NCBI GenBank assembly: GCA_946800325.1
Contig: OX326958.1
Coordinates: forward strand, 64,274,366-64,338,365
Length of the DNA: 64,000 bases
From: Luzula sylvatica
Taxonomy: Eukaryota; Streptophyta; Magnoliopsida; Poales; Juncaceae
Reading direction: 5' to 3'
The position numbers were made by a program, and so were the translations under genes. Under the pieces are notes generated by a model. The model was given only the letters and a program-made list of their open reading frames with translations. It made no database searches and was not told where the DNA came from. Within the stretch, counting starts at the first letter, position 1, and each line of letters starts with the position of its first letter. Shown one piece after another: positions 49,711 to 61,403 of the stretch.

Positions 49711-51729
49711 ATGGTTTTGATTGGTAAGTGTTCAACTTTTTAAAGTTTGATTTGTCTTTACGTTAGCAATTTTTTTGTTTTATTTTATTATGCAATCGAG
49801 TAATGTATTTGTGATTCGATTTTTGTATTGTAGGATAATCTTGATTTAAATCGTGAATGCATAAATCGAAATTCTGTACTAATTATTATCAAGATTTTAC
49901 ATTCTCAATGATAGTATTGATTTTTAATCTTGAAAGCATAAATCATGCAATATATTTGTGATTCAATTTTTTTTATTGTAGGATAGTCTTGATTTTAAAT
50001 ATTGAATACATAATCAAATTCTTTAGTAATTATTGTCAAGATTTTACATTCTAAATGATAATTTTGATTTTTATTGTAATGATATATCATTGGAACTGAA
50101 AACAATTTTTCTTTCCTTGTTACATTGCATTTTATGCAAAATGGTGGTATACCAAGATTCAATCAAGAATGAGAGAAAACATTAAATAATAAAATAGTTA
50201 ATTTCATGAGGTTATATACGGAAGTTTCCGAGTTTTCAGTGTGCACAGATACGGAATCAATGAAAGAAACAAGGGTTATTAAATAATAGACTTTATAGGG
50301 TCCTATGTATAAAACAACAACAGTGTTTAACACGGTATTATCCCAATTTTGCAGATTTCGCGGACGAAGAGCAGTTCTTCGATTCCGCCACTTTTTTCAC
50401 TGGCGACGCACACGACGACCACGACGGTAAGATTTATCCTCAAAAACCCTAGATTTCTTGATTTTCTTAGTAAATTGATCTTCTTTGTTGCTCTTTGCAC
50501 CGTATCGAGCTGACGAGCAGTGATTTTGTGATAATTTTCTTCCAAGTTCAATAATTTCAAAACCTGACCGATTTTCGTTAAATTTCGTTTTATCAGATGG
50601 TGAGGTGTTTCTCGATGCCAGTGGCGCTGCATTACCAGACGCCTGTGAAGGTATAAATCAACTTGAAATGTGCTCTTTTTTACCTAATTTGTTTAATTCG
50701 TAGCTCGTTTAATTATAATCGTCTCCAATAACCTTTGAGTCGTCTTAATGACTGCTTTTAGGTATTGTCGATGATGCTTCTTTGGATATCCTTAGCAATG
50801 GGACAGTCAATAGTGAAGAAATATGTGAAGGTACCTCAATTTATTCAAATGGATGAATCCAGTACTTTGTTATTGTATATGTAATATTCTTTTGTGTTAC
50901 TCAATGTAGAATTTGATTTTCGTGAGCAAGAAATAGAAGTGCCAGATTGGGCTGTTAGTTTGTTCGGGCTTCCACATGCCGGCAGGTGGACCGTGTATCA
51001 GATTGCAGGTACGCATCGGTACTGGTACCAGTACACAGAAACTATACCATCAAAGCGAATCACTTTTTTTGTTGAATTATCTCTCAAATGTATAGTTTTT
51101 CTTTTGTAATAAATTCAGGTTATGATTCTCTGGACGGAGAGGGAGGAGAAAAGACCATACCGCAAGGTAAATCCACTTTTTCGATTAAATATCTTCAGTT
51201 ATGTTTTATTGAAATTGTTGTAGATTTTGATAAAATATTATTTGTGTTATGCAATGTAGGATTTGATTTTCGTGATCAAGAGATCGATGTGCCAGAATGG
51301 GCTGTTGGTTTGTTCGGTCTTCCACATGCCGGCAATTGGACTGTGTTTCAGATTGCAGGTACGCGTCGGTACCGCAAACAAGGAAATCAATTGAAGTCTT
51401 TTAGTTAATTATCTAACTGAACATGGTCTTGTTCCATGCAGCGTATGATCCTTTCGACGGAGCTGCAGATGAGACAACCCTAAGTAAAAGATCGTGGATC
51501 AAGAGGGTGGCCAGCAAGACCAAAAAAGCACAAAAGGGCATCAAATCTTCATTTATTAAGCGGTTCGTTTCCACTTCTATTATTTTTGGCAAAATATTTT
51601 TATTATTATAGTTTGTTTTCGCCATAATATTATTAATATCCTTGACTAATTTTGTTTGTGTTTTGTAACAGCTTTACTAAAGGCTGCTTTGGAGGATGCG
51701 TCGCCGTGGAGGATCACCGCGTCCCTTGA
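49711..51729 (+). CDS. Unrecognised modular gene, nine exons, 210 aa
   Basis: I do not recognise this protein. Exons: 49711-49723, 50355-50426, 50597-50650, 50762-50830, 50910-51008, 51119-51166, 51260-51358, 51442-51562, 51672-51729. All have GT-AG introns. The first seven introns are all phase 1, so exons 2-7 are each a multiple of three and symmetric; the last intron is phase 2 with a weak gttcgt donor. The N-terminal 65 residues are strongly acidic (FADEEQFFDSATFF, GDAHDDHDD). Exons 5 and 7 encode a duplicated 33-residue module, FDFR(E/D)QEI(E/D)VP then WAV(S/G)LFGLPHAG and WTV(Y/F)QIA. Exons 6 and 8 both begin with a YD..DG acidic linker. The C-terminus switches to basic (SWIKRVASKTKKAQKGIKS) and ends FTKGCFGGC-VAVEDHRVP. 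No signal peptide or membrane span. An in-frame ATG at 49702 would add three residues; the duplicate promoter copy lacks it, so 49711 is preferred. Confidence 0.65.
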
Positions 51730-52305
51730 TACCCCCTCATCTTTGTATATTCGCGACTTATCAATTAATTCATTAATTTTAAATGGGCTCAATTGTTTAT
51801 ATATATTTTGTTATAGAGTGAAATTTAATGTGTGTAAAAAGGCTAGTTTCTTATTTGTGTTCGGTATAATATCATTATATAAGATTAATATATTAAAAAT
51901 TATTGAGTAAATGTTTTAAGTTTGTATGTAATGACTATTTTCGTTTGAATTTTTACAAGACCTTCTTCATATCACTTGTATAAAATTTATTCGGATTTGG
52001 ATTATGATTTGTTTTTTAATTTATTTCTGTTTCTTTTCCTATGTTTTTCAACATCTCCAGTGTGCCAAGAAGTACTTTTACACTATGGCCCTTAATGTTT
52101 TCTAATTTCCAAAATCAGCTTGCCGTCTCATCTTTGGTGATGGTGAGCCAAGAAACTGGCCATGTACTTTTGCACCTTGGCCCTCTTTCGAATTTGCACA
52201 ATCGGCGTGCCCTCACATCAGAGTGGTGAGAGAGGATATGAATCATTGATGCATTGGCTGAGCAAGGAGCCCTAAGAAAATTCATGTAAAGTAATACTCA
52301 ATTGT
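51730..52305. other. Intergenic DNA downstream of the modular gene
   Basis: Presumed 3' UTR, then a stretch with two related phrases, agtacttttacactatggcc (52072) and gtacttttgcaccttggccc (52164). A third, agtacttttgcactttggcc, is at 52567. No gene supported. Confidence 0.45.
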
Positions 52306-52470
52306 AAGGGGGTATATTGGTGAACTTAGCATGATAATCTGCCGATGATTGAAATATAATCGATTCGTTGTATGGTCTTCGAAACTTCCATTAAATGAGA
52401 CTCACTCTCTACATATCGGGCCCCACTCAGCTCATAGGAAGAAAAAACAATTTTCCAATTAATCACTTAC
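52306..52470 (+). pseudogene. Scrambled fragments of PRD1 (intron 1 and exon 6)
   Basis: 52306-52352 (gggggtatattggtgaactt, ataatctgcc) matches PRD1 intron 1 at about 53272-53322. 52397-52470 (ggccccactcagctca, caattttccaattaatcact) matches PRD1 exon 6 at 55792-55868. The exon piece has small length differences that shift the frame, so it is not coding. The two pieces are about 3.3 kb apart in PRD1 itself but are joined here, just upstream of the PRD1 start. Confidence 0.7.
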
Positions 52471-52686
52471 GTATAAATGTATAATGGACCAATGGTATTT
52501 TTATATGTTACTATCCTCTCCGTTTCAAATTCCTCCTCTCTCCAGTTAGGCCCATGAAATCTGCCAAGTACTTTTGCACTTTGGCCCCTGGGACTTTTTA
52601 ATTCATCAATACTTCTTTCCCGCCATCGCACCAGTAGAGAGTAGAGTGATTCTGAAAAAGTAACCATTAACAAATCTCAGACAACA

Positions 52687-55600
52687 ATGGAGTTCTCGCA
52701 ACGAATCGAAGAAGAGCAATACTCCGACGATCCACACCTGCTAAACCAATCGCTGCCTTACACGTGTTCCAAGGGGCATCGCTCGTCCCTCTCGCTCCAA
52801 ACCCAATCCAACGGCCGGATCTGCCTAATCTGCCTCGCGTCGCTCCTCTCCGACTCTCAGTCTTTCTCGCACCACCTCTCCTTTGCGCTTTCCCAGCTCT
52901 CCCTTGCCCTCAGATGTGATCGCAGTACGCCGAACTCCTTCGTCGCCTCCCTTGGTACGTGTCATCCTCACTTGTTAGTGGGCCCCCTCTCTCGCGCGCT
53001 CGAGTCAGCTTGCGAGAGAGGCGATGATGCACTGTCTAAGCAAGTGGGGGAAGTGATTGTTCAATTGGTGAACGCCTTGAATGGATCCGTTGTTGATGAT
53101 TTCGTTTCGAGGATTTGGGAGATGCTTTGTGCTGCTGGTTCGCTTGTGAGGCATATCTATACGGTCTCCCTCTCTCTCTCTCTCTCTCTCTGGCATTTTA
53201 TCAAACAGTTTGTGAATTTAACTTGTAAACCATCATAATCTGTGTTGTGTAATTAGTAATTACTTCATTTAAGGGGGGTATATTGGTGAACTTTGCATAA
53301 TAATCTGCCAAAGGTTGAAATTTCTCGTGACTATGCTTCAGACCATTCATTTTATATGACTTTCCTCCTGTCTCAGAATCGTATCGATTTGAAATTGAAA
53401 TCGTTGTCCATTTCTAATCGCCGCGAGCTTTTGCTTTGGCTTTTTGTTTAATTTCTCTTGTTTTTTTCTTATCCAGCTTCATTGTTTTGGCATCTTGCTG
53501 TCTTCGCATCATAATTCTATCTCTACAACAAGCATTAAAGACAAATACGCTCTCTTCTCCAAGCTTTTGGAAGGCCTTCATCTCCCAAGGTCACAAAATT
53601 GTAAAATAAACCTTTGCAAAACCCATATTCGCAAAAATACCCATTTCTTTCTATGCTATGAAGAGATTGTATAAAAGCTCGAATTATATGTAATAACTAA
53701 TGGCCATTTTGTATGTGTGCAGTGAAGAGATACGAGGAGAGATACTATTTGTACTGTACAGGTTATCTATTATACAAGCCACACCATGGGACGATGATTT
53801 TATGTGGCAGAATTCCGTGGCCAATTTATCTACAATTGGGTCGATTTTGTTGAGAAATTCACTCGATGTTCTTTTAAAGGCCCAGAGTGATGATGTCAGA
53901 TTAAATTGTATCGGTATGTGTTGATGTTATCTCATTTTCTTTTTTTCTCATTTTCATTTTTTCGTGTTAAATAAAGTCATGGCTAAATCGTGCTATTTTC
54001 ATTTCAGCATTTCTTCTCGTATTAACAAAAACAGGTGTCTTCGAGAATCTATTGGAGCAAGATAAAAAATGCATTAATTCTCGAGAAGAACAGTATTCTT
54101 CATATTCAGCCAATGAAATCGCGCCACCTGTCCCTCTAATAACCCTATTTTCTGACTCAGTCAAAGGGTCCTTGCTCTCTTCTAATCCCGAAGTTCAAAT
54201 CGGTACACTTGATTTAATTTCTCATTTTTTATCCTGTGATGGGAGCTGTATCGACCAAATTCAAGCCTTTATCGAAGAAAATATTGCTGATTATGTTTTC
54301 GAAGCTCTTAGACTCTCGGGTAACAGAAATTACTCAAATTATTTCCAAATTAATTAATATACAAAATTATCCAAATATGGTACTTTTGTAGGGAAAAAGG
54401 ATGCATTGCTAATAAGTTGCATTCAAGTCCTCTCTCTCTTATCATTGGCTGAAGAATCCTTCAAACAAAAGCTCGCGATTGGCTTTCAAATAATTCTCTC
54501 TTCTCTGAACTATGTCTCAGAAATACCGTACCACCCGGTACAACCTCAAGTTCTAAAACTCGTTCTAATTTGCCTAAAAGACTGTACTGGTAAAATGCCA
54601 TTGTACCAAATCGAGGAAATTTCCCAAACATTAACCCTAATTTTCAAAAACCACAACTCTGGCGAACTAGGGACGCATTTGGAGACCTTTATCCTTGCAT
54701 GCCTTATTTATGTAGAGATTTTGAAGTATGATTCGGCTCGTGATGTGAAGAAATTCCCTTCATTAGTTTACGAAGCTTTAGAGAATGCAATTTCATCAAT
54801 TTTGTTGAATAATGGTAACCCTAATACGCCACTAGTATTACATTCTCTTTATTTTTTAAAGGAAGCACTGGTTTTTAGCCATGAGAGAGAAAACGAAGCC
54901 CTAGAAAACCCTGAAAAGAGAGAATTGGAGACTAATATTGTAAAATTATGCGAAATATATCTTTTTCCTTTTCTTGAGAGATTAAGCTCTATTGATATGG
55001 ACAATGAAGATATATTGCTCTCCATTTTGGAAATATTTCATGCAATTCTACTTAACGGATCTGAAAATGTCTCAAACGGGTTTGCGAATTTTCTGGCCTC
55101 TTCGTCTTGGTTTGGACTTTCGTTTACCTTTTTGGGTATATTTAATGGAGATGCTTTGAGATCCATGCTGTATTTGATCCATGGCTTGATTGTGGATAGG
55201 GTTTTGGGGGCTGAATTTGGGGACAAAATTAGAGAGGTTTATACTTATTTGCCATCTGACCCACTCGAAATGATTTATTTACTTGGTCAAAAAAGTTTGC
55301 ACGATTTGAATTTGGCTTCTTGTCAACATGCTGTTATTGTGATGCTATATTGTGGCTCTTTGTATGGTGAAAGGTATTCTTAATTTTAGGGGGTTTGCAT
55401 GTTTACCCTTCTATAAATCCAAATATCATATTTACCCTTCCAAAAATAAAATAGCATATTTATCCTCTCAAAAATCTTAAAAACAGCATCATAACTTAAT
55501 CAGATTTGTACAATAAACAATGATAAACTCAACAAATTTAACACCAAGTTGCTAATTTGTAGAAGGGTAAATTTGATATTTTTGATTTTAAGAAGGGTAA

Positions 55601-57813
55601 ATATGTAAATTCCACTTTATTTCTCACCTTTTAATTTATTATTTACCCGTAAATTTGTTAAATCAGTTTTGCAGATGAGACCCAGATATTATCGTCTTTG
55701 GAACAATATATATTAATAAACTCCAATAATTTCACATGCAATCGAACCGATTCGATGATTTTGACTCAATTAATTCTCCTCTATAGCTACACGAGAAACT
55801 CTCTCTCTACTTATCAGGCCCCACTCAGCTCAGAGGCAGAAAACACAATATTCCATTTAATCACTTACAAAGAATGGGATTTGCTTTCGATACGGGTCGA
55901 CCCGTTCAGCCTAAAATGGCTTTTCCAACATGAAGAAATCGCCGAGCCTTTATTGAACCAACTTTTGAATTTCTGTAGATCGTACTCGAATTCAAATAAC
56001 TTGGCTTGTATGAATATGGATGGGGGTCGAGTTGTAATGGATATAAAAACCATTGCTGAGCTGGCAGTTTCTGAGGGCAATTGCGTAATTTCAGTTCTTG
56101 TTACATTATTGGGTAGAGTTGGAGAGGGTGATATCATGTATGTGATGAGTGTAATAACAGAAATTCTGAGGGTGTTTCCAGAAATTTCCGATCGATTTTG
56201 CTTATGTGGCATTGTTGGCTCTTTAAATTGTGTGCTTGGAGATATCGATACGTGCTCTTGGGATATATTTCTCTCGTGCTCGTATATGGTTTTTGATATC
56301 TTATATTATGCAAATTATAATGCATTAATATGTGAAGAATGGTTTACACTAGCCAGCAAGGTATTATTAATTTCAACTCTCTTTTTGCAATCATCCCCCT
56401 TTCATTTGATATTTATTACTTTTTTTTTATTTGATTAATTTTTTCGTGTAGTTACTAAACAAACTAGAGAATATGCGAGACTCGGATCAATTTAATGAAC
56501 AAGGGAATATTATTTTGGGAATACTTTGTCTAATATTGCATCAATCTACAAACCGAGTACTGGAAGAAGCAGCAAAATCTATATTGTTAAATGGATGTTT
56601 GGTTTCCTTGATGGATCGGGTTGTAAAAGAGGCCTGTTCTAAGGGACCCGCTTCGTTAGAGCATAGTGAAGAAACTCCCTCGGGCAAATCCTTGATTTTT
56701 GTTCTTTTATTATGCTTTTTCTCTTTGAAAAGGTACTTTTGGCTAATTGGGTTTCCCCAATTTGTTTACTTGCTCAAATATTAAAATTACATGCAATTCT
56801 AACAAATGCGTTTGAATATTAAATTTCAGTTTAAATGAGATTCTAAAAGTAAATATTGACTGGCAAGATTCGTTTCAAGGCACAACTGATTCCCCCTCCT
56901 TGTCCGTTTTGGGAATTTCATGTCATGATTTGTGCAAAATACTTCGTACCGGTTCTTCTGGTACCAAACTCATCTCCTCCCAATGCCTTTTCGAACTATT
57001 CAACCAAATTTCGCACCAAATATCTCAATCTAAGGAGGATTTAAAATGCTCTCCTAAATATCTCCAATCCATAATCTCGGTGATTGAAGGATTTGTTTTT
57101 CACGAAAATGGAGTTGTTTCGAAAAATTGCGGTTTTATTCTGGCTAAGATTTTGAGCTGGGAGAGTGTAGGTTTAAAAGAAAAGAAGATTTTGAGGGGTT
57201 TTAGCAATAAATGGTGCAGATTAATTGTTGAGGAATTTATTTTCGGTCTGAGTACCGCTTCGGGTTTGGCATCTAAGGAATTTACGTACCAACAAAACGG
57301 TTTGGTTGGTATTGTCATATCACTTTTGAAATGGGAAACTGTACCGCTTTGGCTCGAGAAATTGTTAGTTAATTCGATTATAAGTGGGATTTTGAGTCAA
57401 ATTAGTGCGAGAAATATTACTGGAGAAATCGTGAGACTTTTCAGAGTATTAATGGAAAAGAAGTTTTTGAATCAGGATCATGTAAACACTCTCCAACACT
57501 TATTCCAGGTTTTATTCTTTATTTTTTAGTATTTATGTGAATTGTTTATTTTTATTTTATTTTATTTTGCCTAATTCCGTCAACTATATTTCAGATTTGT
57601 CGGAGGCAATTGTACGAAGAAAATGTGAAAGACCAGTTTCATGAGGAAGAAAATGGAAAGGAAGTCCACGACAAAAGCAACAATCTATGGACCCGGCTCA
57701 TGTATTTAATGCTGAACCAGAACCATGATTATTGTGATGGAGCCAAAAAGAAGAATAAATTTCTCTTGGATGAGATGGAATTGTTCTTTCAAGAATCTGG
57801 AAATCAACAGTAA
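52687..57813 (+). CDS. PRD1: PRD1, meiotic double-strand-break formation protein
   Basis: Nine exons: 52687-53163, 53477-53589, 53723-53913, 54008-54319, 54392-55373, 55667-56360, 56452-56732, 56830-57508, 57595-57813. Phases close for 1315 residues, close to Arabidopsis PRD1 (about 1330). Family landmarks: CSKGHRSSLSLQT with ICLICLASLLSD near the N-terminus, LHCFGILLSS, EEIRGEILFVLYRLS, DDVRLNCI, EVQIGTLDLISHFLS, SLEQYILIN, EEWFTLASKLLNKLEN, CSKGPASLEHSE, and FLLDEMELFFQE at the C-terminus. The protein is largely alpha-helical and HEAT/ARM-like; PRD1 is a partner of the SPO11 machinery needed to start meiotic recombination. The exon-6 acceptor is the aaatcag at 55666, because the later tttgcag would create a stop. 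The exon-1 donor is followed directly by a CT run. No lesion seen; it is probably functional. Confidence 0.93.
55388..55613. mobile_element. MITE in PRD1 intron 5
   Basis: The left end gggggtttgcatgtttaccc pairs with the right end (reverse complement ggaatttacatatttaccc). The inner words aatatcatatttacccttcc and gaagggtaaatttgatattt are complementary. It lies entirely inside the intron 55374-55666. The target duplication is not clear. Same family as 42285-42525. Confidence 0.7.
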
Positions 57814-58020
57814 CATATTGTCTTATTTTTTTATGTTACATTTATTATACGCACATTAACAATCGTTTTATACATAAAACAACTATATATAAACCAACAC
57901 TTTAGAAAAAATATATATGTTAAATATTTCGGAGGGGTATATTGTGATATTGCAATGTGGGTAAAAGATGGGGATTAAAATGCATATTTTCACAGGTACG
58001 CTTTGCAAAGTGGGTAAAAG
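57814..58020. other. PRD1 3' flank
   Basis: Contains the first copy (57924-57955) of a 32-bp exact repeat whose second copy is at 61307-61338, and a 16-bp repeat gtgggtaaaagatggg at 57957 and 58010. Confidence 0.5.
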
Positions 58021-60287
58021 ATGGGTCTCAAACTTGCACCGACGGCACCTACACTAACACATAGCCTATACGTTGACGATCTGCTATTAATGGGTGAGGC
58101 TCACTCCCAAGGGCCAAGAGGCAGCGAACTTACTATACCTCGTAAATTTATTCTGTTCAGGTTCAGGGCAGCAACTAGGACCCGAAAAAACGAAAATATG
58201 GTTTTAAAAAAAATACTCCGATTGAACATATAATCCAGGTCCAAACAATATGGCCCGCCCAACTTGCAAGTGCAAATGAAACTTATCTGGGATGCGGCCT
58301 CAAAGCCTCCAAGCCGAACCACTTCATTCCCCTAATCTCGAAAATCCAAGCAAAACTAGCAACCTGGAAAGCTAGGAACCTCTCTAGTGCCGGTCGACTC
58401 GTATTACTCCAATCCGTCTTACAATCAATCCCCGTATACATCATGTCATCATCCCTCCTACCCAAAACCACCATACACAAAATAAACACCCTCATGAGAC
58501 GACTCTGGTGGGGTAAACCGGAAGGAAAATATATACCCCAAATATCTTGAAAAAATATAACAAAACCAAAAAGTCAGGGTGGACTTGGCATAAAAAACAT
58601 GCTAGCCTTCAATGAATCCCTAATCCTTAAATTACTTTGGAAATTAGCGTCACGAAAAGAAAATCTTTGGGTCCAAATCATGCAATCCAAGTACTATCCG
58701 AAAGACTCGGTATGGACGACTACGAAACATTCTAATTGCTCTCATTTATGGAAATCCATCTATAACCTAAGACCTGTCATGATAAACGATGTACGATGGA
58801 TCATTGGTAGTGGAACCACAACCCCGGTACTAGGCGAACCCTGGTACGAAAATTGGAGGCCGACAATAGATAACTATCAAACCACGGCTCAAAACCAAAG
58901 ACTTAAGGTAGCTGACCTGATCGACCGAGATACACACCAGTGGAAACTTAGGGAAACTATTGAAACCCTAGGATATGAGGCTACCTTCCAAATAACAAAT
59001 AACATCTCAATCAATCCTCATCTCGTGGATACCCCAGATCTGCTAGTATGGACACCGGCTACCAATGGCCGTTTTACGGTTAAAGACATCTACAATCACA
59101 TAACACGCTCTAATCGGGGCCCCGAGATTGACGACTCAGAGATTTGGAAAATAATTTGGAGTACCAAGCATATGATACCAAAAATTCAATTATTCGCTTG
59201 GAAAGTGTGTGCCGATGCATTACCAACTGCAGGTAAATTAGCCACCATCATAAACTATCTCGAACCTAACTGTCAAATATGTGGTTACGATTTCGAGGAC
59301 ACCACACATCTATTTAAAGACTGCCAAGGATCGAGAGCATCATGGTTCGGCTCTAATCTTGCAATCCGAACTACTGACACACCCGGTGACATAGTCACAT
59401 TCATAAAATCGCTTAAAACAAACCTGACCGAACCACAATTCATCTATGCTCTAAACCTGATGTGGGTCATCATATGGATATCAAGAAATAATCACATATT
59501 TCGAGAAAAAACCTACTGTCCAGAAGATCCGATCAATCATGCCGCAAGCCTCCAAACACACACACAACAAATACTAACACATCAAAACAAGAGAACCCCA
59601 CTGACAGCACCTACAATCTCAGAAACCACATGTTACGTAGATGGTTCATGGACAGAAGATGGTCAAGGAGGCATGGGATATATCATTCTAACAAAAGGTA
59701 ATAAATACGATAAAGGCGCCTCGGCAACACAACTCGAACTGATGGGTCTACAACTCGCATTACAAAGAATTGAAGAACTGGATATAACTGAATGTACTAT
59801 ATTCTCCGACTGTCAAGTAGTAATCGATACTATGATGGAGGAACAATGGCCCACACCCCCGGACTGGCGAGCAGCAACTACGACGTGGCTATGCTGGAAA
59901 CAGATCAGACGAGGAAACGGACTACACATCAATTACACTCCTCGAGAAAACAACAAAGAAGCAGATCAACTCGCCAAATATGCTCGACGTACAAGATCCT
60001 CGGGCAGACACACGACCTATCCACTGCCCTCAGACAAAGCAGGAATAGGCTAGATAAGTAATATATCTTAGATAGCATTAGGTAGATAATATGGGGTCTA
60101 CTTAGTATTTTGTTAGTTGTCTCTGAGTATACCCTGTATTAGATTAAGACTAGCTTGAACTGTTGATTCATAGGAACCAGGTAATACTGGAACCGCTAAT
60201 CGGTTGTAAGAACCTCCCTAGTTTGGGACCTTTTTAATATTAATCCTACGGGCCTTTCTGAGCAACAAAAAAAGAAAAAAAAAAAAA
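58021..60287 (+). pseudogene. 5'-truncated, decayed LINE (RT C-terminus and RNase H)
   Basis: It starts abruptly in the reverse transcriptase at LAPTAPTLTHSLYVDDLLLM (catalytic YxDD), shifts frame near 58110 and has an in-frame TGA at 58548-58550. A frame of 484 codons is open from 58599 to 60053. It carries the zinc-binding RT-associated region (KIQLFAWKVCADALPTAGKL, CQICGYDFEDTTHLF) and an RNase H domain (CYVDGSWTEDGQGG, QLELMGLQLAL, FSDCQVVID, NKEADQLAKYARR) with D-E-D residues present. A 3' UTR ending gggcctttctgagc is followed by an A-rich tail at about 60265-60287. This is the usual 3' structure of plant L1-type LINEs. It cannot move on its own. Confidence 0.92.
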
Positions 60288-61403
60288 CTCTTAATCCCTG
60301 TATTTGACAAAGCTAGTATCTTTTTCAATTTATGTGTTGTCTTTTTGTGTATCTATATTTTTGTATAAAAGGTATGATATATATTTTTACGTGCATGATA
60401 TATCTTTTAGATGTATCATAATTTTTTGGATATATCACATACGTTTAGATGTATGATATATATTTTTGAGTACAATTCATCTTGTATGTTTTTATATGTA
60501 TAGTATATTTTTTATTTGTTATATTTTTTTAGATGTATGAAACATATTTTTGTGTACAATATATGTTAATATTTTTTTACACGTATAATATATCTGTGAA
60601 TTGTGATATTCTTTTATTATATAATTTTTGTAGTACAATACATGTTATAAACTTTTTTACATGCATGACATATCTTTTTTTCCACCGGTAACATTTTTGT
60701 GGATGTGTTGGGTGGCCAAAATTTCAAAAAATACATTTCATTCTGGCGGGGTCATGACCAAAATAACTTAAATTTACTTTTCATTTCGGCAAACTGGCGT
60801 GCAATACTTGGGCGTGGGTTACTCGCCCTCTTCATGAAATTTCATTATGTGGAATGTTATTGCAAAACATATACTATTATCATGTTTAATGAATGCATCT
60901 ATCGTTTCATTATTTAAATAAATAACAAATATTACTATTTTATTTATTCAACATTATATGTTTGTAAAACATAATTTATTCAAATCTTACAATTTAAATA
61001 ATTATACGAAGGAATGGCTTATTATAATATTTTTATCATTTGATATTCGAGAAGCAAAATAATATTCGTGGGAATATACACAACAATAATATCCGTGGTA
61101 TTTCATGGATGACATTACTTTAAAGTAAATTTTGCATATTTGAATGTTATTTTGAATTTTGAATTTGATCGAGAAATATTTAGTTAAATAATTTTTAGAC
61201 TATTTTTATAAAAAAAAACCAAAATAAAAAACTTAAGACAGAGTACAGAGTACTGAATATTGATGGTATATATTTTAATTTTTAGACTCATATTTCATCA
61301 TATTTTATATTTCGGAGGGGTATATTGTGATATTGCAAGGTTGTTTGAAATTCAGCCAAAGATATAAAACCTAACACCATCCTTCTCAAATGCTTATTTT
61401 CGG
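60288..61403. other. AT-rich DNA between the LINE and the PPR gene
   Basis: 60350-60680 is a degenerate repeat of atgatatatatttttt and atgtatgata words. No gene. The second copy of the 32-bp repeat (61307-61338) lies 66 bp before the PPR start codon. Confidence 0.5.
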
